Origin: JBGVSA01 sp041807905
Lineage (GTDB): Bacteria; Pseudomonadota; Gammaproteobacteria; Burkholderiales; Rhodocyclaceae
Assembly: GCF_041807905.1 (NCBI RefSeq)
Contig: NZ_JBGVSA010000024.1
Span: 1 to 61,684, forward strand
Length of the DNA: 61,684 nt
Direction: 5' to 3'
This document shows positions 15,475-23,165 of the stretch, piece after piece (the first letter of the stretch is position 1; the number at the start of each line of letters is the position of its first letter). The position numbers and the translations under genes were made by a program. The notes under the pieces were generated by a model. It saw only the letters and a program-made list of their open reading frames with translations. It was not told the origin of the DNA and ran no database searches.

Positions 15475-15881
15475 GTATCGCTTTCGCAGCCCGGCATCCG
15501 CTTGAGCAGGTCGAGCAATTCGGCGGGCTCCACCGGCTTGACCAGATGTGCCGAGAAACCCGCCTCGCGCGAACGCGCATGGTCGGCATCCTCGCTCCAG
15601 CCCGTCATGGCGATAATGGGAATGGACCGGCCCCAGGGCGTGGCGCGCATGCGTCGACAGGTTTCGTACCCATCCATGTCGGGCATGCCGATGTCCAGCA
15701 GCACGACGGTCGGCAGTTGTTCGGCGCCGACTTGCAGCGCTTGCGGGCCGCTGGTGGCGGTGGCCGTTTCGAAGCCGGCCAGCTCGAGCAGCATGGCCAG
15801 GCTTTCGGTGGCATCCGCGTTATCGTCGACCAGCAGCACGCGGCAAATCGATTCAGACTGAGAAGTGTCGAGCTGCATCAT
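15471..15881 (-). CDS. Single-domain (CheY-like) response regulator
   Basis: The 136-residue protein is a lone receiver domain: acidic pair in VLLVDDNADA, acceptor Asp in VVLLDIGMPDMDGYE, the conserved Thr/Ser in IIAMTGWSED, and Lys in AHLVKPVEP. With no output domain it probably relays phosphate or acts by protein contact. It overlaps the hybrid kinase by 4 bases, and the kinase is its likely partner. ATG 15881 was preferred over an upstream in-frame TTG at 15923. A minus-strand candidate sigma-54 promoter lies about 125 bases upstream. Confidence 0.92.
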   Translation of the reverse strand: MMQLDTSQSESICRVLLVDDNADATESLAMLLELAGFETATATSGPQALQVGAEQLPTVVLLDIGMPDMDGYETCRRMRATPWGRSIPIIAMTGWSEDADHARSREAGFSAHLVKPVEPAELLDLLKRMPGCESDT

Positions 15882-16005
15882 GGTTCGCGCTTGACGGGGC
15901 GTGGTCGTGCCGATGCATGCCAAAGGGAACCACGGCGCTCAAGTGTGTTCAACGGTTTCATAAGACCCCGATCCTGGGTGGCCACGGGCGAAGCACGACA
16001 GCGAT

Positions 16006-16019
16006 GCAAATCGCAGGCC
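16006..16019 (-). promoter_or_regulatory. Candidate sigma-54 promoter for the two-component pair
   Basis: Read on the minus strand, T followed by GGCCTGCGATTTGC and then A has TTGCA at -12, GG-N10-GC spacing and 14 of 16 matches to TGGCACG-N4-TTGCA. Predicted start is near 15995. The gene-free region 15924-16236 thus holds two divergent sigma-54-like sites. Confidence 0.48.
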
Positions 16020-16105
16020 AATTTCGTGCGAGGAAGCAATGGCTTTCGTGTTCGCGGCGCTGCACTGTCTGAGCATTCGCAATGTGTGAACGAAAACCCG
16101 CCCGA

Positions 16106-16119
16106 GGCATGGTTTTTGC
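16106..16119 (+). promoter_or_regulatory. Candidate sigma-54 promoter of glycogen/trehalose operon
   Basis: GGCATGGTTTTTGC followed by A has a perfect TTGCA -12 element, a GGCATG -24 element and GG-N10-GC spacing. Predicted start is near 16131, about 185 bases before the chosen glgB start. Confidence 0.68.
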
Positions 16120-16314
16120 ACGTGCACACGCAACCGCGCCGTACTAATTTGTCATGATGAGGAGGCGGATCGGGGGAATCCCACATCGCCGGATACCGCG
16201 AGGACGCTTGTAATTTGTACACGCTGCACTTGCATTTTGTCGTCCGGCATCCGCATTGCCAGGACCATGGGGCGCGCCCGGCGGCGCGTCGTCACACGTG
16301 AGGAGGGGGCAAGG

Positions 16315-18270
16315 GTGGAACGCGCAGGACTGCCATGGCCGAGCGATGCCGAACGGGTTCTACATGCAGCCGGCACCGGCTCGCTGCTGTCCGACCACGA
16401 TATCTATCTGTTCCGCCAGGGGGCGTTGCAGCACATGCACGGACACCTTGGCGCCCATCTGGTGCCACACGACGCCGAATCGCGGGCGATCTTTTCCGTG
16501 TGGGCACCCAATGCCGAGTCGGTCAGCGTCATCGGCGACTTCAATGGCTGGAACGCCGAGACAGGCCGCCTGAAGGTTCGGCCTGACGGCTCCGGCATCT
16601 GGGAAGGCGTGCTCGCCGGGGTTCATCACGGCGACCGCTACAAGTACCGCGTCCGCTCGCGCGTCGGGGGATACGAATCCGACAAGGCCGATCCGCTGGC
16701 CTTCTGCATGGAAGAGCCGCCGCGCACCGCATCGCGCGTGTGGGATCTCGGCTACGACTGGCAGGACGGCGACTGGATGCGCGATCGGGGGCGGCACAAT
16801 GCGCTCGACGCGCCGATCTCGATCTACGAGGTGCATCTCGGCTCCTGGCGCGGCTGGCGGGACGGACGGCGCTTCCTGAACTACCGCGAGCTGGCCCACG
16901 AGCTGGCCGACTACGTCACCGAGATGGGCTTCACCCACGTCGAAGTCATGCCGGTGACCGAGCACCCGTTCTACGGATCGTGGGGTTATCAGACGACGTC
17001 GTACTTTGCTCCGACGGCGCGCTATGGCACGCCGCAGGATTTCATGTACTTCGTCGACGTGCTGCATCAGCGCGGCATTGGCGTGATCCTCGATTGGGTG
17101 CCTTCGCACTTCCCCAACGATGCCCACGGCCTGTACGAATTCGACGGCACGCACCTGTATGAGCACGCCGATCCGCGTCAGGGCTACCACCCGGAATGGA
17201 ACACGCCGATCTTCAACTACGGCCGCAACGAGGTGAAGGGCTTTCTCATCAGCAGCGCGCTGTTCTGGCTGGAGACGTATCACGTCGACATGTTGCGTGT
17301 GGATGCGGTGGCGTCGATGCTGTATCTGGACTATGCCCGCAAGCCCGGCGAGTGGGTGCCCAATCGCCACGGCGGACGCGAAAACCTCGAAGCCGTCGAC
17401 TTCATCCGCGAGCTGAATGCGGCGGTCTATCGCGACCATCCCGACGTTCAGACCATCGCCGAGGAATCCACCGCGTGGCCCAACGTGTCGCGCCCGACCT
17501 GGCTCGGCGGCCTGGGGTTCGGGCTCAAATGGAACATGGGCTGGATGCACGACACGCTCAAGTATTTTTCGCGCGAGGGCATCCATCGGCGCTACCACCA
17601 CGGCGAGCTCACTTTCAGCCTGTGGTATGCCTTCAACGAGAACTTCGTCCTGCCGCTCTCGCACGACGAAGTGGTCTATGGCAAGCGTTCGCTCATCGAA
17701 AAACAGCCAGGGGATGACTGGCAGAAATTCGCCGGCCTGCGTGCCATGTTCGGCTTCATGTGGGCGCATCCGGGCAAGAAGCTTCTGTTCATGGGCGGAG
17801 AGTTTGGCCAGCGCCGCGAGTGGCAGCACGAAGAAGTGCTCGAGTGGTTCGTTCTGCAATATCCGCTGCACGCGGGCCTGCAGCGCTGGGTGGCGGACTT
17901 GAACCGCTATTACCGGAGCGCGCCCGCGCTGTACGAGGTGGACTTCACCAGTGAAGGTTTCGAGTGGATCGACTGCGACGATCACGAGAACAGTGTTGTG
18001 GTGATGCTGCGTCGGCCGCGCGCCGGCGGCCCGAACGTGATCGCGGCCTGCAATTTCACCACCGTGCCGCGCGTGCGGCACCGCATCGGCGTGCCGAACG
18101 CGGGCTGGTGGCGCGAAGTCCTCAATAGCGATGCGCCCACGTACGGCGGCAGCGGCATGGGCAATTTCGGCGGCGTGTCGGCGCAGGAGTTCGGTGCGCA
18201 CGGCCGTCCGTTCAGCGTCGAACTGACCTTGCCGCCCCTGTCGGTCGTGTTGCTGGAGAGCGCCCAATGA
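16315..18270 (+). CDS. glgB: 1,4-alpha-glucan branching enzyme
   Basis: GlgB makes the alpha-1,6 branches of glycogen. The 651-residue protein has an N-terminal CBM48 domain (FSVWAPNAESVSVIGDFNGW) and a GH13 barrel. Catalytic residues are Asp about 330 in LRVDAVAS, Glu about 383 in TIAEEST, and Asp in LPLSHDEVVYG. EVHLGSWR and WGYQTTSYFAPT are typical GlgB motifs. GTG 16315 was chosen because AGGAGGGGGC lies just before it. In-frame ATG 16267 and TTG 16237 have poor ribosome sites. It is the first gene of the operon and overlaps treS by 4 bases. Confidence 0.96.
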   Translation: MERAGLPWPSDAERVLHAAGTGSLLSDHDIYLFRQGALQHMHGHLGAHLVPHDAESRAIFSVWAPNAESVSVIGDFNGWNAETGRLKVRPDGSGIWEGVLAGVHHGDRYKYRVRSRVGGYESDKADPLAFCMEEPPRTASRVWDLGYDWQDGDWMRDRGRHNALDAPISIYEVHLGSWRGWRDGRRFLNYRELAHELADYVTEMGFTHVEVMPVTEHPFYGSWGYQTTSYFAPTARYGTPQDFMYFVDVLHQRGIGVILDWVPSHFPNDAHGLYEFDGTHLYEHADPRQGYHPEWNTPIFNYGRNEVKGFLISSALFWLETYHVDMLRVDAVASMLYLDYARKPGEWVPNRHGGRENLEAVDFIRELNAAVYRDHPDVQTIAEESTAWPNVSRPTWLGGLGFGLKWNMGWMHDTLKYFSREGIHRRYHHGELTFSLWYAFNENFVLPLSHDEVVYGKRSLIEKQPGDDWQKFAGLRAMFGFMWAHPGKKLLFMGGEFGQRREWQHEEVLEWFVLQYPLHAGLQRWVADLNRYYRSAPALYEVDFTSEGFEWIDCDDHENSVVVMLRRPRAGGPNVIAACNFTTVPRVRHRIGVPNAGWWREVLNSDAPTYGGSGMGNFGGVSAQEFGAHGRPFSVELTLPPLSVVLLESAQ

Positions 18271-21200
18271 ACGCACCCGCCACCAATCCGCTTGCCGATC
18301 CCGGGCTGTCGGGCCGCCATGAAAATCCGGCCGCCACGCAGCCGGAACTGGGCCCACCGGCGACCGCGCAACCGGAATGGGGACTGGAGCCGACGTGGTA
18401 CAAGGACGCCATCATCTACCAGCTGCACGTCAAGGCTTTCTTCGACAGCAATGGCGACGGCATCGGGGATTTTCCCGGGCTCACCGAAAAGCTCGAATAC
18501 ATCAAGGACCTGGGCGTCAACACGCTGTGGCTGCTGCCGTTCTATCCTTCGCCCTTGCGCGACGACGGCTATGACATCGCCGACTACCGCAACGTCCACC
18601 CCTCCTACGGCACGATGGCCGACTTCCGCAACTTCATCCGGCAGGCGCATCGCCTCGGGCTGAAGGTGGTCACGGAGCTGGTCATCAACCATACCTCCGA
18701 CCAGCACCCGTGGTTCCAGGCGGCACGCCATGCACCGGCAGGATCGGCCAAGCGCAACTACTACGTGTGGAGCGATACGGACAAGAAGTGGCCGGAGACG
18801 CGCATCATCTTCACCGATACCGAGCAGTCCAACTGGGCGTGGGACCCGGTCGCCAAGGCGTACTACTGGCATCGCTTCTTCTCGCACCAGCCCGACCTGA
18901 ATTTCGGCAACCCGAACGTGGTGCGCGCAGTGATGCGCGTGATGCGCTACTGGTTCGACATGGGCGTGGACGCCATGCGTCTGGACGCGATTCCGTACCT
19001 GTGCGAACGCGACGGTACCAACAACGAGAATCTGCCCGAGACCCACGTGGTGCTCAAGCAGTTGCGCACCGAACTGGATCGCCTGTATCCGGACAAATGC
19101 TTCCTGGCCGAGGTGAATCAATGGCCGGAAGACGTGCGCGAATACTTCGGCAACGGCGACGAGTGCCACATGGCCTACCACTTTCCGCTGATGCCGCGTA
19201 TCTACATGGCGGTGGCGGAAGAGGACCGGCACCCGATCCTCGACATCATGTCGCAGACGCCGGACATCCCCGAGAACTGCCAGTGGGCGATCTTCCTGCG
19301 CAACCACGACGAACTGACGCTTGAGATGGTCACCGAGCGCGAGCGCGATGCCATGTACCGCATCTACGCCACCGACCCACGCATGCGCATCAACGTCGGC
19401 ATCCGACGTCGGCTCGCTCCGCTGATGGAGCAGAACATCCGCAAGATCGAGCTGGTCAACAGCCTGCTGATGTCGATCATCGGTTCGCCGATCCTGTATT
19501 ACGGCGACGAGATCGGCATGGGCGACAACTTCTATCTGGGCGATCGCGACGGCGTGCGCACGCCGATGCAGTGGAGTCCGGACCGCAACGCAGGCTTTTC
19601 GCGCGCCGACCCGCAGCGCCTGTACCTGCCGCCGATCATGGACCCGGTATACGGGTATGAGTCGGTCAACGTCGAAGCCCAGTTGCGCAGCGCCTCGTCG
19701 TTGCTCAACTGGACGCGCCGATTGATCGCGGTGCGCAAGGCGTACCCGGCATTCGGGCGCGGGCAACTGGAATTCCTTCGCCCCGGCAACCGCAAGGTGC
19801 TGGCCTATGTGCGCCGCTTCGACGGAGAAGTCATCCTGTGCGTGGCCAACCTCGGGCGTTCGGCGCAGCCGGTGGAACTCGATCTTTCCGAGTTCGCCGG
19901 GCGGGTTCCGCTGGAACTGATGGGGCGTACCGCGTTTCCGCCCATCGGCGACCTGCCGTACCTGCTCACGATGCCGGCCTGGGGCTTCTACTGGTTCCTG
20001 CTGACCACCGATCAACAAGGGCCGGACTGGCACGACAACCGTCCCACCCGAACGGATTTCCCCGTGCTGGTGATTCCCGATGGGCTGCAGGCATTGCTGG
20101 CCGGCCCGTCGGACGATCCGGGTGGACTGCGCGCGCTGATGGCGCGGCGCGTGCGCGAGCAGCTCGAACACGAAGTGCTGCCATCCTTCCTCGGTTCGCA
20201 TAGCTGGTTCAACGGTCAGCGTTCCGACGTGGCCGACCTGCACCTGCTGGAGCGTGGCGAATGGAACACCTCGCACGGTCGCTGGTTGCTCGCCATCGCG
20301 CGCCTGCATACGCACGACGGCGTCGAGCAGACCTACGCCATGCCGCTATCGTTGGCCTGGGAGGACGAGGACTACGAGCGCACGCAGGCACTGGCGCGCA
20401 GCACCATGGCCCGCGTGCGGCAGCATGCGCGCGTGGGCGTGCTGTATGACGCGTTCTGGGATGACGCCTTCTGCCGCAGTCTCATCGAAGGTATGGCGGA
20501 AGATGCGCAGTACGCCTTCCAGAACGGGCAACTGGAGTTCTCGCATACCAGTGCGTTCAGCGACGTTCTCGGCCGCCAGCCGGGCCCCTTTACGCATCCG
20601 CCGTCGGAAGAGCGCAACACCATGGTCTATTACGGCGACAAGCTGGCGCTCAAGGGCTATCGACGCCTGCGGTGGGGAGTCGGGCCGGAGTACGAGCTGG
20701 GCAAGTACCTCACCGAAGTCGCCCACTTCCCGTACACAGCGCCTTTGCTGGGTGCACTGCACTATCGCGCCGCCACGGGTGAGCTGGTTGCGCTGGCGGT
20801 ATTGCAGGCCTATGTCGACCATCAAGGGTCCCTGCGTGACTATACGGTGGAGTACCTCGGCCGCTACATGGAACGCAGTCTTCCGCTGGGGACGCCGGTG
20901 GCGGGCGAGGTCTCGGAACTGGAACCTTCGCCGGAAGAACAGCACGTCACCTGGCTGACACTGGTCCGTCGATTGGGCGAACGTACAGCGCAAATGCACC
21001 TGGCGCTGGCGGACGCTGCGCGCGCAAAGGACATCGACCACGAAGCCTTCGACCCCGTGCCGCTGGCGGGCGCGCAGATGGCGCTGTGGCAGGAGAGCAT
21101 GGTGCGGGCGCTGGGCGACACGCTGGACCTGGCGCGTCGCCGCATCGATGCGCTCACGGGCGCCGCGCACGACAGCCTGCGATGGTTCATCAGCGCGGGC

Positions 21201-21734
21201 GACGAAATCCGGGCCTGGATGCCCAGGATCGATGCGGATGAGCTGGGCCTTGCCATCCGCATCCATGGCGATTTCGATCTTGGACAGGTGCTGTTGCAGG
21301 ACCATGACTTCGTCATCGTTGACTTTGAAGGAGACCCGACACGTTCGCTCGTCGAACGGCGCATGAAGCGTTCGGTCCTGCGCGACGTGGGCAGCATGTT
21401 GCGCTCGTTCGATGCCGTCGCGATCGCAGCGCTCGATCGCAGCACCGCCGAGCGGCCCGAAGACCGCCAGCGTCTGTCGCCGGCCATCGCGCGCTGGATA
21501 CGCAGCGCGCGCCACGCTTACCTCGAATCCTACGAAGTGGCGCTCGCCGCGCACCCGTTGCTGCCTGCGGATGCCGAAGTGTCGCGCCGGCTGCTCGCGT
21601 TGTGCGAGCTGGACGGTGCGCTGGCGCACATTCGCTTCGAGCTGGAGAACCGCCCTGCACAGGCACGCGTGCCGGTGGAAGGGCTGTTCAATCTGTTGCA
21701 CCCCCACACTGAAGATCTAGAGGAATCATCATGA
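18267..21734 (+). CDS. treS: Trehalose synthase-maltokinase fusion
   Basis: The 1155-residue fusion has an N-terminal GH13 trehalose synthase (about 40-600), which interconverts maltose and trehalose, with MRLDAIPYL, FLAEVNQWPEDV and FLRNHDELTLEM. A C-terminal maltokinase (about 620-1155) phosphorylates maltose to maltose 1-phosphate. The kinase motif reads HGDFDLGQVL near residue 1000, where the family usually has His at the fifth position, followed by IVDFEGDPTRSLVERR. Maltose 1-phosphate is the GlgE substrate, but no glgE lies in this window. Both ends overlap neighbouring genes by 4 bases. Confidence 0.95.
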   Translation: MNAPATNPLADPGLSGRHENPAATQPELGPPATAQPEWGLEPTWYKDAIIYQLHVKAFFDSNGDGIGDFPGLTEKLEYIKDLGVNTLWLLPFYPSPLRDDGYDIADYRNVHPSYGTMADFRNFIRQAHRLGLKVVTELVINHTSDQHPWFQAARHAPAGSAKRNYYVWSDTDKKWPETRIIFTDTEQSNWAWDPVAKAYYWHRFFSHQPDLNFGNPNVVRAVMRVMRYWFDMGVDAMRLDAIPYLCERDGTNNENLPETHVVLKQLRTELDRLYPDKCFLAEVNQWPEDVREYFGNGDECHMAYHFPLMPRIYMAVAEEDRHPILDIMSQTPDIPENCQWAIFLRNHDELTLEMVTERERDAMYRIYATDPRMRINVGIRRRLAPLMEQNIRKIELVNSLLMSIIGSPILYYGDEIGMGDNFYLGDRDGVRTPMQWSPDRNAGFSRADPQRLYLPPIMDPVYGYESVNVEAQLRSASSLLNWTRRLIAVRKAYPAFGRGQLEFLRPGNRKVLAYVRRFDGEVILCVANLGRSAQPVELDLSEFAGRVPLELMGRTAFPPIGDLPYLLTMPAWGFYWFLLTTDQQGPDWHDNRPTRTDFPVLVIPDGLQALLAGPSDDPGGLRALMARRVREQLEHEVLPSFLGSHSWFNGQRSDVADLHLLERGEWNTSHGRWLLAIARLHTHDGVEQTYAMPLSLAWEDEDYERTQALARSTMARVRQHARVGVLYDAFWDDAFCRSLIEGMAEDAQYAFQNGQLEFSHTSAFSDVLGRQPGPFTHPPSEERNTMVYYGDKLALKGYRRLRWGVGPEYELGKYLTEVAHFPYTAPLLGALHYRAATGELVALAVLQAYVDHQGSLRDYTVEYLGRYMERSLPLGTPVAGEVSELEPSPEEQHVTWLTLVRRLGERTAQMHLALADAARAKDIDHEAFDPVPLAGAQMALWQESMVRALGDTLDLARRRIDALTGAAHDSLRWFISAGDEIRAWMPRIDADELGLAIRIHGDFDLGQVLLQDHDFVIVDFEGDPTRSLVERRMKRSVLRDVGSMLRSFDAVAIAALDRSTAERPEDRQRLSPAIARWIRSARHAYLESYEVALAAHPLLPADAEVSRRLLALCELDGALAHIRFELENRPAQARVPVEGLFNLLHPHTEDLEESS

Positions 21735-22966
21735 TCGCCGGAAAAAACGTACTCGCATTCGTCATGGCTGGCGGCGAGGGGAACCGTCTCTACCCGCTGA
21801 CGGCGCATCGTTCCAAACCCTCGGTTCCGTTTGGCGGTCGCCACCGTATCGTCGATTTCGTGTTGAGCAACCTCGTCAACTCAGAGATCAACGCCATCTA
21901 CTTGCTGGTGCAATACAAGTCGCAGTCGCTGATCGAACACATCCGCAAGTCGTGGACGCTCACTCCGTTCATCCCGCAGCACTTCATCACGGTGGTGCCG
22001 CCGCAGATGCACTACGGGCCGGAGTGGTTCCAGGGCACCGCCGATTCGGTGTTCCAGAACATGCACCTCATCGATATCTTCAAGCCCGATCTGGTGGCGG
22101 TGTTCGGCGCCGACCACATCTACCGCATGGACGTGCGGCAGATGGTGGAATACCACGTCGAGGTCGGTGCGGATGTGAGCGTGGCGGCACTGCCGGTGCC
22201 CGTCACGGCGGCCAGTTCGTTCGGCATCATCCACGTCGACGAGCAGAACACCATCCGCCGCTTCGAGGAAAAACCGCTGCATGCGCCGTCGATGCCCGGC
22301 AAGCCGGGCTATGCGCTGGCTTCGATGGGCAACTACATCTTCAACACAGATCTGCTCATGGAGTCGCTTCGGCAGGCGCACGCCTCCGGCGAGAGCGATT
22401 TCGGCCGCGACGTGTTGCCGCGGCTGACGCGCAGCCACAAGGTGGTGGCCTACGACTTCAATACCAACCGCGTGCCCGGTCTGGGCGAGTCGGAAGAGCT
22501 GGGCTACTGGCGCGATGTTGGCACCATCGAGGCGTATTTCGATGCGCATTTCGACACCATGGGCGAGCGGCCCAAGTTTCACATGACCAACGTGCAGTGG
22601 CCGATCTTCGCCAGTCCGGCGCTGTCGGAGTCGGCTCAGGTCATCAGCGGCAAGATCAGCCAGAGCGTGCTGGGCACCGGCAGCATGATCCGCGGTGCGC
22701 TGGTCAACCGCAGTGTCTTGCGGCGCGACGTGCTCGTCGAGGAAGACGCCGAAGTCGACAACTGCATCGTCATGGAGCGCACGGTCATCGGCCGGGGCGC
22801 CAAGGTGCGCCGCGCCATCATCGATCAGAACAATTTCATCGCACCCGGCGAGCGTATCGGCTACGACATGGCGGCCGACCGCAAGCGCTTCCATGTGAGC
22901 GACAGCGGCATCGTCGTCATCGGGCGTGGCCAGCTCACGGTCGAAGGTTCGCCGCAAGGCAAATAG
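21731..22966 (+). CDS. glgC: Glucose-1-phosphate adenylyltransferase
   Basis: GlgC makes ADP-glucose from glucose 1-phosphate and ATP, the donor for glycogen synthase. The 411-residue protein has the nucleotide-binding start AFVMAGGEGNRLYPLTAHRS followed by KP, the GADHIYRMD metal/substrate region, FEEKP, and a C-terminal left-handed beta-helix (from VISGKISQSVLGTGSMIRGA). The N-terminal Arg/Lys-rich loop fits an allosterically controlled enzyme. It overlaps treS by 4 bases. The spacer of 199 bases before glgX is the longest gap in the operon and could hold an internal promoter. None is obvious. Confidence 0.97.
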   Translation: MIAGKNVLAFVMAGGEGNRLYPLTAHRSKPSVPFGGRHRIVDFVLSNLVNSEINAIYLLVQYKSQSLIEHIRKSWTLTPFIPQHFITVVPPQMHYGPEWFQGTADSVFQNMHLIDIFKPDLVAVFGADHIYRMDVRQMVEYHVEVGADVSVAALPVPVTAASSFGIIHVDEQNTIRRFEEKPLHAPSMPGKPGYALASMGNYIFNTDLLMESLRQAHASGESDFGRDVLPRLTRSHKVVAYDFNTNRVPGLGESEELGYWRDVGTIEAYFDAHFDTMGERPKFHMTNVQWPIFASPALSESAQVISGKISQSVLGTGSMIRGALVNRSVLRRDVLVEEDAEVDNCIVMERTVIGRGAKVRRAIIDQNNFIAPGERIGYDMAADRKRFHVSDSGIVVIGRGQLTVEGSPQGK

Positions 22967-23165
22967 GCTCAGCGGTGGCTCCGGCGGCCACCTCGCACCG
23001 ACCGCCGCACGGCGGCAAGCGTATTGGGACGGGCGCCCGGCGCGCCCGTCATCTGTTGGCGGCGTGTCTGTTCGGTGCGCCGTCTTCGCTACATCTTCGT
23101 GGCAGGAATGCTTCGTGCGCACCCCTGCGCGCGATCAGACAATCACGTACGTGACAGGAGCGTGA

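Noticed and set aside
16237..16314. Longer glgB starting at TTG 16237 or ATG 16267
   Set aside because: The extra residues are Arg-rich and unlike GlgB, and neither codon has a well-placed ribosome site. GTG 16315 has AGGAGGGGGC just before it.
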